Shown piece by piece: positions 1 to 10,805 of a stretch of 64,000 nt of DNA. Source of the stretch: Mikania micrantha (lineage: Eukaryota > Streptophyta > Magnoliopsida > Asterales > Asteraceae); contig CM018692.1 in NCBI GenBank assembly GCA_009363875.1, positions 2,182,501-2,246,500 of the forward strand. The letters run 5' to 3'. The notes under the pieces are model-generated. The model was not told the DNA's origin. It made no database searches and saw nothing but the letters and a program-made list of their open reading frames with translations. Position numbers and translations under genes: made by a program. Position 1 is the first letter of the stretch; every line of letters begins with the position of its first letter.

Positions 1-387
1 TGGGTAATCAATAACAAGGATTGGTCATTTCTAAGCCATTAATCTGTCTAGGAACCTGTTTTAGCAGTTCAATCAACAACATTAACTATTTGATTAATCC
101 AAGATTTATTCTGACTAATCAAGTGTGTTATCAACCTAATATCGGTTTGATGACTATCAAGGCAATGTCTTTGACATTGAACGTTCAGAAAGAATTAATC
201 TGCAAGTTAAAGTATTGATAGCTAATTAAATGTAAACCAATGCAGAGTTATATTGTTAGCACCAGTTTACGAGAAATTTTGCTACAGTAAGACATCAAGT
301 GAGTTCTTGTAGCCCTATTTTAAATGCTTTATCATTTTGGGCTGTTATGCATGTTATAAAGTTATTTTATGAAAATGATTATTTTAC
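1..387. other. AT-rich sequence, no gene seen
   Basis: I see no exon-like coding potential or recognisable element boundary here. It leads directly into the hairpin array that follows and may be part of the same repeat. Confidence 0.4.
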
Positions 388-835
388 CTGACTACGGTCA
401 GATAAACGTATATGTTAAAGAAAAGAAGGTTTTCAGATAAATAATGTTTTAAGTCCCGACTGCGGTTGAGGAAGAAATGATTTTTAAAAAGACTCGGCCG
501 AGGTCGAGTAGTAAATGTCATTTTGAAGTCCCAGCTGCGGTTGGGCAAAAGATGAGCACTGTGGTGCTGAGAAAGATTTATGATTATGATGGTTTAAATG
601 ATTTAAACCATGTTATGTATGAATGAGGTATGTAAGCAAGTCTTGTACCGGTATGAGCCGTCAACTTCGGTTGATGGTTAAAGAGTCCTGTGGAAACACA
701 GGCCTGCCGACTGTGTGTCGTCAGTTGAGGAAATCTTATGCATGTATGAGTTATCGACTTCGGGTTGATAGTTTAAGAGTCTTGTGCTGCACAAGCCTGC
801 TGACTTCGGTCAGCAGTTCAGGTTAAAGTTTCTGT
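388..835. repeat. Array of short hairpins with two ~93-bp tandem units
   Basis: At least eight short stem-loops of one style occur in sequence. Each has 5-7 bp arms around a loop such as CTTCGG or CTGCGG: CTGACTACGGTCAG near 388, then near 456, 493, 529, 659, 707, 746 and 799. From about 645 to 835 two diverged units of about 93 bp are tandem. Each has a GTCAACTTCGGTTGA-like hairpin, then AAGAGTCYTGTG with a second hairpin, then a third. No protein is evident. It is probably the repeat-rich part of an LTR or other element whose left end lies outside the window. Confidence 0.6.
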
Positions 836-1999
836 ACCGTTCAATAAATTTTATGAGGACATGTATGATATGTATGGAATTATGTTATGTGATTATATGG
901 ATGGATAAAGATTTGTTTACAAATATAACTTAGAACTCACCAGCATATAGCTGACTTGTTTTACATGTATAACAGGTTGAATAAATTAAGTAATGATAAC
1001 AGGAGGGCTCGTGGCATGTGTGGATGATTACCCTGGCATAATCTGGCATAGACTAGCTATGTATAAAACCATAGAGTGTGGGCTATGTTTAACGTTTGTA
1101 TAGTATGTGCACCTTATTTTATGTAAACACCGGAAATTCTGCTGCTATGATAATGTATTTATGGTTTAAGAACTATGAGTTTGATGATTTGCCAACTGAG
1201 GGGACTCCCGGGAATCGGGGCCTCTCACTAAGTGAATGAGAGCTTATTAACAACAAAACATATATCTAACAATTTACTTCCACTTAAATGTGTCATACAC
1301 TCATACGTATGTGTTGATAGAATGATAGGTGTGCAATCCTGCAATGAATGGTACAAACATAGACCACGACTCTAACCAAACGGTCCACTAAATGTGCAAA
1401 TATTGTGTCAAATTTTGGACCATACAAATAGGCCCAACTATTTTGAAATCATGTCATATGAAATAGCAATTTAAGAAAAGCTTTAATGATTGAGAAAGAA
1501 AACCAGAAAAGAAATATTCGAAGCACGACCTCACTTCAATCCTTCATAATTGAGATAGTAAGGGTGATGTTCTAAGAAACTTTACCTCTATCCACAGAAA
1601 TAAATATATCGTTTTTAAAAAGCATGGATATCAAATTCCTAATTAGAGGAATTAAAAATTTACCTAAATTTATATTAAGAGTTAACATATGATAGAACAT
1701 TATTAATAACTTTGTAATAAACTGTCAATTATTAATATAGCATTAACATGCTTGATCTACTACTCTTTGGCTACTTGTATATATCTAATTAACTTTAATT
1801 TGCTATCTAAGGTTGTAAATTATGTTATCATAAATAAATAGTGATGATTTATGCTAATCATAAGAATCAAGCTTGAAATATAATCATAAGAATCAAGCTT
1901 GAGATATCAATTGACATTGCAATTTGATAATGATTACAAGAATCAAGGTAACAAACACCAAAGTAAACACAATGAAACACAAAATCATATTAGTGAGTC
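836..1999. other. Non-coding, probable old repeat, no gene seen
   Basis: The first half continues in the style of an LTR or untranslated region, with a short GC-richer block near 1190-1235. The rest is AT-rich. A short direct duplication (ATAATCATAAGAATCAAGCT) lies near 1857-1905. No exon, RNA gene or clear element boundary is visible. Confidence 0.4.
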
Positions 2000-4129
2000 T
2001 TAGGTGGTATTTGTTTTTTTCCAAAAAGGTCTGCGTGACCTCTTATGTCTGCGTCGCGCAGTCGCGGGCAGAGGTTGGCCCTCTACAGACTGTTTGTTTT
2101 CTCGCAGACATTTCATTAAAAAAGGTCTACGCGGCCTCTTCTTGGCGCAGACGTGGACCAAACTCTTTTTGAGCTCTTCCAACCTCTTCTTCCCTACCCA
2201 CGATCCATGATATGATGAACCAAGCTTCCCACCGCCACAGCCACGCCTCCCACCTCCGTCGGCCTCCACCGCCGCACCTACCGCCGCCGTCGGCCTCCAC
2301 CGCAGCGCCCTCCACAACCGCGCCTATCACCGGCGCTCGTGACCTACCTCCGATCGTGGTGCAGATGCTCGTTTCATCGCTGGGTTCCAAAAATAACCGA
2401 CTACCACCGCCACTCGTGACCCACCTCCGATCCACACACACGACTACCACCGCCGCTCGTGACCTACTTCCGATTGTGGTGCAGGTGCTCGGGTTTCTTG
2501 GGTTCCAAAAATAACCGTATCCACACACACGACTACCACCGGCGCTCGTGACCTACCTCCGATCGGTGATGGTGACAGTGGTGCATTTGCTCGGTGTAAC
2601 GACCCGTTTTGATAAATTATTATAATATAATCGATCGGGTGAAATTTTGAGTTAAATATTTATTTAATAAGTATTTGAATTGTGTTGGTAAGTTAAATTA
2701 AATAACTAAGTTAGTTAACTTGGTTATAAAGTTTGATAAGTTGAGGGATGGGAGTTGCCAATCTCTCCAACTTGAAAAAAATTGGTGAATAAGTGTTGAC
2801 TTGAGTCAACATTACTAGATATTTTCTAGTGTGTTGTGTGTGTGTTTTACGTGGTGAAGAAGAGAAGAAGAGGAGAAGAAACTCAAGCCCTAGTTTCTAA
2901 TCTTGTAAAAATTCGTGGTCCAAATCGAAGATTGGAAGCTTAAATCACTATCCTTAGTGATTACTAACATCATGTAAGTGATTTGTGATTCCTAATTTGA
3001 TGTTAGTCATGATTTCTTGAGATGAACAAGATATGGGTTTTGCTCAAATCTTGAAATTTGTTGTTTAAATAAGTTAGAAATCATGAATAGATGTCTGTTA
3101 TGAGTTTAAAACAATCAAACTACTAGTTGATATGATATTTGGTTGAATTTGATTTGGTATGGAATTGGGTAACTTGAGAAGTTAAGAGAAAATTCATATG
3201 ATGGTGTTTATTAACTAGTAGGAAGGTTGAAGGCATGGTTTTGATTGTGTGATGCATCAATTTTGATTAATCTTATATAAAAATGATGAATTGGTGATTT
3301 TGAGTGGGATTGGTTAATGTTTAAACATTATAGAGATTAGTGTAATAGATTGATGCACACAAAGTGTTTGTAGAAATGCCAATAGTTTGATTTTTAGTCA
3401 AAGTTGGTGAAGTGAATCATGAAACTTGTTTGAAGTGATTATCATTGTAAAATAGAGAATTTGATAGTCAATGAATTGACTTAGATAAGTCAATGTAAAT
3501 CTTAACTAGAATGATAGTTAAGAGAATTGAAATTTGATGTGAAATAGGTGGTGGTATTGGAAGTGCAAAGGAAAGTCAAAGAGAAGACAAATCACCATTT
3601 GTTAATCTCTAATCCTAGTGCTAAGGTAAGTTATCCAACTTGCTAAACACCATATATGTAAAGTAGTAATAGTCTACTAATTGAATTGGTGTGTCTATGA
3701 ATGATTTGATTCATAGGTGTTGTTTGTTGATAGTGCAGTTGACTTATTTAGTCAAACTGTGCATATCTAATTTTATGTTTGAATTGTGATTAGTTGCAAT
3801 GAAATTGAGTGTTAATTGATGATATAGTCTCACAATTGAATTAAATTGGTTAAGAATTGTTAAATTTATAAAGGAATTGAGTTGATTGTGTGGTTTGGCT
3901 TATTTGGTCAAACTATGAAATTGTGATTATGTGTAGTCCACTAATTGATTTGAATGGACTATGAATTGTTGAATTCATATTTGAATTGGATTAATTATGA
4001 ATTGTTTAGTTCATAATTGAAATTGGTTTGATTGTTATGTTTGACTTTATTTAGTCAAACTGTATAAAGATCATAATGTTTGAATTATGACTTGTGTAAT
4101 TGAATTGAATGTAAATTGGTTGGTAAATC

Positions 4130-4475
4130 TATGATAGAAGTATCGGAGGATGAATATCATAGAATCATGGTTTATAAATGTGTATAAACCTATGAATTGT
4201 TGGTTGATATATATAAAATCTATGATGGAAGGACTAGAGTGTGAACATCATAGTATGAGTGGAAATTGTTGATTACTTCACCACTTGAATGTGGAAGTAG
4301 ATTTTGGTAAGTTATGATGGAAGTACTTGGGTGAGAACATCATAACTATGTTGAATATCAATTTGCCACTTGAGTGTGGTTTAATTGATTTGAATTGGTT
4401 GAAATTTGATTAATTGATAGAGTTGATTTGTAATCTATAATGGAAGTACCTTAGGGGTGAACATTATAGTAATTA
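4130..4475. repeat. Four diverged tandem units inside the solo LTR
   Basis: A unit of about 90-110 bp is repeated four times, near 4130, 4215, 4313 and 4437. Each copy has the core TATGATGGAAGTAC followed by a short spacer and GTGAACATCATA. The two halves of the core are partly inverted (TATGAT...ATCATA), so each unit can form a small hairpin. A related upstream series (near 3735, 3895 and 4045) has TTGACTTATTTAGTCAAAC-like palindromes. Confidence 0.65.
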
Positions 4476-4924
4476 TTGATGAAATATGTTTGGTTATTGA
4501 TGGAATAATCAAATGAGTTGATATGAAAGGAAAATTTAGGAGTTAAATCACTTTTGGTGATTTTGACCCGTTTGGGGAAAATAATGCATAAACTATGTTT
4601 GGTGTGCATTTGTATGTTTGAGTTTATTATAATATGATTCAAACATGATAATAATACATATAATATGTATGTGGATGATTTAATGGAGTTTTGGAAGGGT
4701 CATAACGTTAATTGCTTGATTTTGGAATTTTGACCCGTTTGAGTAATTTATTTACAAATTGATTAAATTAGTATCCAATTGTGTTTGGATATGTTATGAT
4801 ATGAATTTGAGGAGTTGTGAGTCCATATAATATGTATTGGAAACTTGTGATTTAGTTTCGGGTGGTTTGGAACGATAGAAAGTGGTTTAAAAGGTCCAAA
4901 ACGCGCAAAATGGAGGAAAAACAT

Positions 4925-5035
4925 ACACCCAGTGGCGTAGGCTACGCCCTGGGCGTAGGTTACGCTGAGAAGGTTATGTCCCACTGGGCGTAGGCTACGG
5001 CCAGGCCGTAGCCTACGGCTCGGGCAATCTAGATT
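4925..5035. repeat. GC-rich palindromic words (GCGTAGGCTACGC type)
   Basis: Within an AT-rich LTR, a block of about 100 bp repeats GGCGTAGGCTACG and its variants four to five times on both strands. Each word is nearly its own reverse complement. No protein reading seems intended. It is comparable in style, though not in sequence, to blocks in other elements of this window. Confidence 0.6.
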
Positions 5036-5664
5036 TGTCCGTTTTTGACGTTTTAAACGCGTTTTAAGGCCTAGAACCCTTCCGTTTCGAACCATAACCT
5101 ATATTTGGATAATCTTACTTAGTTCTTATGAACTAATGGTGAAAATATATGTGGTGTTTGCAGGTCGGAAGTAGATGATGCGTTAAAGCTCATGATCGGG
5201 GCGCGTAAGTTGAAAGTTCAAACGTTTTGGTAAATTTTGGTTGTTGGGTTTTCATACAAACTATTGGATGATGATTTTAGAATGTAATTAGTAACTAATC
5301 AAGTATATATTACTTGTATAAATGTTTTTGACGCTTCCGCATTAAACTTTGATAAAGTTTTGAGATAAAACTTAACCGGGACCTACTTTTGACACGTGTA
5401 TGCGTGTATAGAATTTGGGTGTTACACTCGGTTTCATAGTTGGGTTGGATTCAAGATTAGGGTTCTTTTTTGTCTACTTAGGACAGGGGAAGGGAGTAGG
5501 AAAGAGTTTTGAAGAGGTTAAAAAATAAACCCTCTTTTTCCCTCTTCTTGCAGGGGTTTGGTCCATCTCTTCTGCAAAAGAGGTTTGCAGACGTGGTCCG
5601 CAGACTGCAGATGTGGTCCGTAGACTGCAGATGTTTTACCTCTGAAAAAACAAACACCACCTTA

Positions 5665-5994
5665 ATTGTTTTTACATCTTTTTGGTCCTTACTTTCTTCT
5701 TTCTATTATCCTTCAACCCATCTCCATCACCCAACAATCTTTCATTAGCCCAATTGTCCACCACATGTGCACAATTATCATCATTTGAGCATATGACATA
5801 AACAAAAATTCAACATACTCCTTACAAGACCAATAAAATGTGAAAACCATATAACTGAATTAACAAAACACACAACGTAAGGATAATGAGTGAAGATAAC
5901 TTATAAAACCCTAGTAGCTCAAATCAATATTTGAGATGATGAAGATGTAGATACGTTTAAAGAGTCTACTTCTATTCAAAATACCCTAGTTTAG
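5665..5994. other. No gene seen
   Basis: AT-rich DNA between the Harbinger element and a SINE. I see no exon, RNA gene or element end. Confidence 0.4.
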
Positions 5995-6007
5995 TAGTTG
6001 ATGTTTA

Positions 6008-6136
6008 CTCCCAGTGGGGTTTCCTCCTGGGGTGGTTGTGATGGTTCATGGGAGGTTCAGGTAACTAGACCTTGGTGACATGGCCTGGAAACAGTGGGTT
6101 CACACGATTGAGACCTTCGCCGTTCAAAAAAACAAG
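6008..6136 (+). mobile_element. SINE or SINE-derived retroposon
   Basis: A 129-bp segment ending in CCGTTCAAAAAAAC is flanked by a 13-bp direct repeat TAGTTGATGTTTA (5995-6007 and 6137-6149), as expected for a retroposed SINE. The CCGTTCAAAA tail also ends the SINEs at 34371 and 38058. A clean tRNA-like A box is not evident, so this copy may be 5'-truncated or from a different subfamily. Confidence 0.65.
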
Positions 6137-6449
6137 TAGTTGATGTTTATTGCTTGATATTGATCATTATCAAGACACTTTAAAATCAACCACCCTGATA
6201 GATGATTACATTTAATGTTCTAATTAATCACTAAAATTGCAAGAAACTGACTACATAAGCCATTTGCATTAAGAACATGTGTTTTAGACAGAGAACACTA
6301 ATACGAAAGTCTTAAGAAAAGTCCATGCGTTCTTCTCAGTTTCTCTTTTATTAAGATAGATGAAACAACTTGTAAACATGATTCACCACCCACCTTAATG
6401 GTTTGCGCCTTGCTCCTATTCATATATCTTCATTTAACACTGATATAAA

Positions 6450-7015
6450 CAGTGTTTTAAAGACCGGACCGACCCAGACGGTTCAACCGGAAACCGATTG
6501 GTTCACCAGCTTATTTTAGCAATAAAACCCGCTACTCCAAGAACCGGAAAGTTCTGCAATTGACCGAACTGAAAACAGCGGGTGAACCGTCCTCCATTAT
6601 CCTGCTCAAGCGAGTCTATTTATAAAATGCAAGAAGATAGCAAGTTTTCAGGTGGGTCGATGTGGGACATTTTTTCAGCAATTTGGGACACCAAGATTGA
6701 AGGCAAGGGGTCGATGTGGGACACATTGGGAGTTCTTTTGCAGCAACTGATAGATTAAAAACCAATAAAAACTCTATTGAATTAAAGTTTGACATTAAAA
6801 CAAATAGACTAAATGCAATTTCAACTACTATATTCATTATTTTGGATAAATTAATAATCAAACTAGATCAAATATTGTTACGAAAATTATCTATATATTT
6901 TTATTTATAAAAGTTAAATTAAAACTTTATCCGGTTCTTGATCTGGTTGAACCGGTCCAACCAGTGGACTTTTAATGCGACCGGTTTGTTGTCCGGTCCG
7001 GTTTTAAAAACATTG
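6450..7015. mobile_element. hAT-like non-autonomous element with ACCGG-rich ends
   Basis: The ends are inverted: CAGTGTTTTAAAGACCGG on the left and the complement of CAATGTTTTTAAAACCGG on the right, each followed inwards by several GGTTCAACCGG/ACCGGTTCAACC words. The middle is AT-rich and has no transposase. Flanks resemble each other (GATATAAA, GATATTTA), but an exact 8-bp duplication is not preserved, so the assignment rests on the termini. Confidence 0.6.
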
Positions 7016-7767
7016 ATATTTAGCCTAATCATGATGGCACTAAAATCTTGTTGATAGTAGGAAAAAAAAAGATTATATCACTTCGTCATCAACTTTGAGA
7101 TAACTAACATTTATTTTAATGATAAACTCTTGTCTACTATATGTTTATATCTGCTATTGAATTTACCAATTTTTTTCATATGATAATATTTGAAACATAA
7201 AAAGAAAGACATTTTTTATTAAGATTCTAGTGCCATTAAGATAGATGTCCTTTAATATATACAATACTAAGTTAATACCATATATATTACACATTTAAAA
7301 ATATAGTAAATAATCACCAATGTTAATCTATAAATCATGAGATGATTTTTTGATATAAAATATTATAAAAATTTTATGTAGTGATAACTTTATTGTTAGT
7401 GCCATTTATAGTTCGAGGGCGCCCATCAATTCATTTGGGATGACTTTATTGTGTGATATAATCTCACATGTATTTATTGATCTTTTAGTATTTTAACAAA
7501 AAAAAATTATCTTCTAACTTGAAAATTAAAAAAGTCTTTAATTTTTTTCTTTTTTCTTCTTTTTTATAAATGGAAAACACACAATAAATACATACATACG
7601 TACATGTTAAAAGGCTAAGTTTGCTCTCCTCTTAAATTACAACAAATTAATTATAATTTATATCAATTCAAAACATCTATCAAATAGGCTAGTTTTACGT
7701 TGACACACAAAATACCTGCATCTTATTATTTCACCTCTTTTTTTCTATTATAAATTATCTTTTTATA
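7016..7767. other. AT-rich, no gene seen
   Basis: Low-complexity AT-rich DNA with poly-A/T runs. I found no exon, RNA gene or element boundary. Confidence 0.4.
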
Positions 7768-7775
7768 ATTATAAA

Positions 7776-8639
7776 CATGGTTGTATAAGTCGCTAGACGC
7801 TAGTCGGGCGGCGAGGTACCGCCTAGGGATTAATAGGCGCTAGGCGAATTGAATTTTTATATGTAATTTTACAAATATATATTATATGCAGGGAAAGATC
7901 AAATAAGAAGAGTTTTTTGCCTAAGAAGAGTGAGAACTAATAATAATTTGACACGTGTCACATAATTTAGGTATAAAATCTTATTTTTTATACTAGATTT
8001 TTATTTTTTTGTACTAGATTTGTTCTATATTTTTTTATACTGGATTTTTGTGGTTTTTTGTATTAGATTTTTGTTTTTTGTACTATATTTTATTTTTTTT
8101 GTGCTGGATTTTTTTGTACTAGATTTTTGATTTTTTGTACGGGATTTTGTTTCTTTTTGTACTGTATTTCGTTTTTTGTACTATATTACTGTTTTATGAT
8201 GACATGTGTCAAATTTCTATTGGTTCTTACTCTTCTTAGGCAAAAATCTCTTCTTAGTGGATCCAACCCCATTATATACACACATCAATATCAATAATTT
8301 AATATAATAACTCAAATAATTTTAAAAATAAACTTAAATATATTAAATCAAGTACTTCAAAGTTCAAACTCATACACCAAGCTCAAAGTTTAGAAATGGA
8401 TTTTGATGTTAAGTGGCTGGATTCGATGTTTCAGAGACATATTAAGAATTTTTTGTTGATAAATATCTAAATAATCATGAAAATGGTCTATTTTTACCCG
8501 AAAAAAAATAAAAAAAAGTCAAAAAAGTCAAAAAAAAATAAAAATCCGAGTAGGCCCCGCCTAGCGCCTAGGCACCGCCTTGGGCAAAATCGACAAGATT
8601 GGAGGGCGTCTAGCGCCTAGGCTAATTTTTACAACACTG
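7776..8639. mobile_element. hAT-type non-autonomous element, 864 bp
   Basis: The left end is CATGGTTGTATAAGTCGCTAG and the right end is the complement of CAGTGTTGTAAAAATTAG. A perfect 8-bp duplication ATTATAAA flanks it (7768-7775 and 8640-8647), the hAT signature. Both ends carry repeated GCGCCTAGGCG-like palindromes. A second MITE is nested inside at 7891-8270. The insertion at 23092-23261 has the same termini and is a short member of this family. No transposase is present. Confidence 0.8.
7891..8270. mobile_element. Nested MITE (GGGAAAGATCAA family), 380 bp
   Basis: Its outer ~45 bp are inverted. The left arm has GGGAAAGATCAAATAAGAAG followed by GCCTAAGAAGAGTGAGAAC; the right arm has GTTCTTACTCTTCTTAGGC followed by TTCTTAGTGGATCCAACCCC. 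Flanks are a near-perfect 10-bp duplication, ATTATATGCA and ATTATATACA, which suits a Mutator-like mechanism. The middle is a monotonous series of TTTTTGTACTAGATTT units. It is related at its ends to the copies at 33640 and 55963. Confidence 0.7.
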
Positions 8640-9507
8640 ATTATAAATTAAAGAAACAAAAGAGAAAATGTTTTAAACTCACTATCATGTTCTTTTGTTA
8701 GAAGCAATCATACCACTAGGCTATTAGGTCATGAAATATCAAATTTTAACGTATGCTAGTTGTAAGTTATATCGTTTTTGTTTAGGGCAATTTTATTTAA
8801 ACACCCAATTTTTTTATTTTAACACCCCTGTCGACCTATACGGCCCGTACTATCCTATACGGCCGTTATAGAAGTACAGACAAACAATTTTAAGAGAATG
8901 TTTTGAATTCAGTGCCGATCCTGCAGACGGGTCGTACTGCCATGTACGAGCCGCACAAGCCTTTAGTTATTTTTCCAAGCCAATTTGAGTCTCAAATGGT
9001 GTGGAGTAGTTTTATACGGCCAGTACAGGACAGTACGGGCCGTACATGAATTATTTATTTTATTTAAACTTAATATATATATGTTGTTAATTTGTAACAA
9101 TATACGTATATTATGTTAATTTTGAACATTACAAGTTTGTTACGTAATGATTTTAAACGATATCAATTATCTTCGTGTTCAAATTAAATCTTTTATTTTA
9201 TAATTAGTTTGTCTATGTTAATTTAAACGATATAAGTTTGTCGCGTAGTTATTAAAAAACAAAACATAACCAGAAACAGTACAAATAAACAACAAAACAC
9301 ACATATATACACAACATAAGTTTTTACATACAACGTAAAACAAAATACAAAAAGACAAACTAAACTATGATTCTCCAGGAGGTACAGTGGACGATCCAGC
9401 ATCTAGGTAGAAATCTGGGTAGACACGTGGCTCCGACATCTGACAGCACAGTTCTCACGTCAGAGACAGGATCAGAGCAAGTGGGTACGCCATGATGAGG
9501 TTGAAAT

Positions 9508-9672
9508 GACGTACTTGCACCGATTTCTAATATTATCGTTCAAGACTTCACCCAGATCAATCTCAGCAAACATGTTAACGGGTTTGGGTACATCTGAACC
9601 CGTAATCTCCACGTGTATATCTTCATACGCATCAAAATTAATCCCCATACCCGTGTTTTGACTGTTTTCTTC
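9508..9672 (-). pseudogene. Captured fragment of a DDX3-type DEAD-box RNA helicase
   Basis: About 55 codons on the minus strand read as the segment before and through the Q-motif region of plant DDX3/Ded1-like helicases (RH37/RH52/RH11 group). They include INFDAYEDI, then GSDVP, then FAEIDLGE and NIRNRCKYV, a run characteristic of that family. After CKYV the expected Q-motif (PTPVQ) is not readable and the frame drifts into unrelated sequence. None of the later motifs (GxGKT, DEAD, SAT) occurs. Upstream in the same frame (to 9840) the residues do not resemble a helicase and may be intron or 5' sequence. It lies inside the Mutator-like element at 8785-10477, so it is best explained as a captured, non-functional gene fragment. 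Confidence 0.75.
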
Positions 9673-10014
9673 TTCAACAAGTTTCAGCTTACTAAACTTG
9701 CCTGGCTGGAGGTAGTGTTGAAGTTGAGTCGGAGAAGACGAAGAGGTTGGCCATCTGTAGTTGTGACAGTGAGCAGAAGAAAAGATGAAAGGGTTAAAGA
9801 TTTGATTTGATAATTTGTAAATGATCGCTTCTAAACTCATAAATATTGTTTTTATTAAATTAAACCAAGATCTTATTTAAAATCTCTATAGTAATGAGTC
9901 TGTAAGTAGGCAGATCCACTGTATCAAAAAGAAAAGCCGAGCAAAGAACGTTATAAAAAAATTTAAATACGGCCTGTACAGACCAGTACGACCCGTATTG
10001 CCCTTGGTTGTCTA

Positions 10015-10210
10015 GCCCAAAACCACTCCGTCTCAGAGAAACTAGGTCGTCTATCACCCAAACCAGGCCGTCTCACTATACTGGTCGTACTGCCCAATAC
10101 GGCCCGTCTCACCCAAAACCACCCCGTCTCAGAGAAAATAGGCCGTCTATTACCCAAACTAGGCCGTCTCACTATATGGGCCGTACTGCCCAATACGGCC
10201 CGTCTCACCC
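10015..10210. repeat. Two ~96-bp tandem units rich in GGCCGTCTC and TACGGCCCGTC
   Basis: Two neighbouring copies share the order: CCCAAAACCACYCCGTCTC, AGAGAAA, AGGYCGTCTA, CCCAAAC, AGGCCGTCTCACTATA, then TACTGCCCAATACGGCCCGT. A partial third copy follows to about 10260. This is the right subterminal region of the Mutator-like element. Long open frames on both strands here are by-products of repetition. Confidence 0.65.
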
Positions 10211-10485
10211 AAACCAGGCCAAAACTAGGCCGTCTCCCTTATACGGCCCGTACAGGTCAGTACTGGCCGTCTTGATCCAAACATTGTCTTAGAATGTCAG
10301 CATTGTCAGGAAGAAAAAGAAAGACGGGACGTACAGGTCTGTACGGGCCATCTTGCTTTCAATCACTGTCCTGGAATGTCAGAGGAATGTCTGTCCAAGT
10401 AATGAAACGGGCCGTACTGACCAGTACGGCCCGTTTATAGGGTGTATTTTTAAATTTTGGGTGTTAGTTTAACGACCTTTGTTTA

Positions 10486-10805
10486 TTATTTTCAAAAAAC
10501 ATGAACAAAGTTTTATTCTTCTTCAAATCAGGGAAATCGTTGAGAAACAGAAGTAAAGTCGGCGTCGTACGGCTTCTGAGTTCACAAAAGTCTCCGGTTT
10601 CTGGATTCATCGTTCCTAACTTGGCCCTTATTCGTTCATATCGCAGGTGCCCTAATCTCTGTTGGATTTTATGTGTTTGTATTTGAATATCTTACTAGAT
10701 CGATCGTAAATTTACGGGAAGCAGACGAAATGTTATTACTGGTTTGGCTACTGGTGATTTAGAATAGCTTCAGGAGAGAGGGGCAATCTTGTTATTTAGT
10801 TAACG
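10486..10805 (+). promoter_or_regulatory. SIZ1: SIZ1 upstream region and probable 5' UTR with intron
   Basis: Between the Mutator-like element and the SIZ1 ATG lie 320 bp. A plausible leader intron runs from a donor after TATCGCAG (10647) to an acceptor TTATTTAG (10798-10799), placing the spliced leader directly before the ATG at 10806. A 61-codon open frame starts at 10501, but it has no family resemblance and crosses the proposed splice site. I see no convincing TATA box, and the transcription start is not determined. Confidence 0.45.

Larger units (their letters stand above)
2595..5426. mobile_element. Solo long LTR (probably Ty3/gypsy), 2.83 kb
   Basis: It starts TGTAACGACCCG, ends GGGTGTTACA, and is flanked by a perfect 5-bp duplication CTCGG (2590-2594 and 5427-5431). 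No internal gag/pol, primer-binding site or second LTR is present, so this is a solo LTR left by recombination between two LTRs. The length suits long-LTR gypsy lineages such as Tekay/Del, but I cannot prove the lineage from the LTR alone. It holds a polypurine stretch near 2855-2885, diverged internal tandem repeats (about 3730-4470) and a GC-rich palindromic block (about 4930-5030). Confidence 0.85.
2003..5661. mobile_element. PIF/Harbinger-type non-autonomous element, interrupted by a solo LTR
   Basis: The ends are inverted repeats, GGTGGTATTTGTTTTTTT on the left and the complement of GGTGGTGTTTGTTTTTTC on the right. Both are flanked by TTA (2000-2002 and 5662-5664), the 3-bp target duplication typical of PIF/Harbinger. 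Subterminal regions on both sides carry repeated GTCTGCG/GTCTGCAGAC words. The left part (about 2210-2590) is GC-rich with diverged repeats containing CGCTCGTGACCTACCTCCG. Open frames on both strands there are by-products of this composition. A 2.8-kb LTR sits inside at 2595-5426, so the element itself was about 0.8 kb. No transposase is visible. Confidence 0.8.
8785..10477. mobile_element. Mutator-like (Pack-MULE type) element carrying a host gene fragment
   Basis: Terminal regions of about 60 bp are inverted: the left has TTTAAACACCCAATTTTTTT then CCTATACGGCCCGTAC, and the complement of the right end has TTAAACTAACACCCAAAA then ACGGGCCGTACTGG. An 8-bp direct repeat TTTGTTTA flanks it (8777-8784 and 10478-10485). 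Many TACGGCCCGTACTG palindromes lie near both ends. A fragment of a DEAD-box RNA helicase gene is inside on the minus strand (9508-9672). It ends about 330 bp upstream of the SIZ1 start codon and so forms part of that gene's promoter neighbourhood. Confidence 0.7.

Noticed and set aside
2000..2530. Overlapping open frames on both strands (up to 133 codons) suggesting a small gene
   Set aside because: GC-rich repeats inside a Harbinger element produce stop-poor frames on both strands. No family resemblance, and the region is bounded by the element's TIR.
10501..10686. 61-codon frame before SIZ1 as a separate gene or N-terminal extension
   Set aside because: SIZ1 starts at MDLVTSCK as in relatives. 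This frame is not in phase with it and crosses a likely leader intron. At most it is an upstream ORF.
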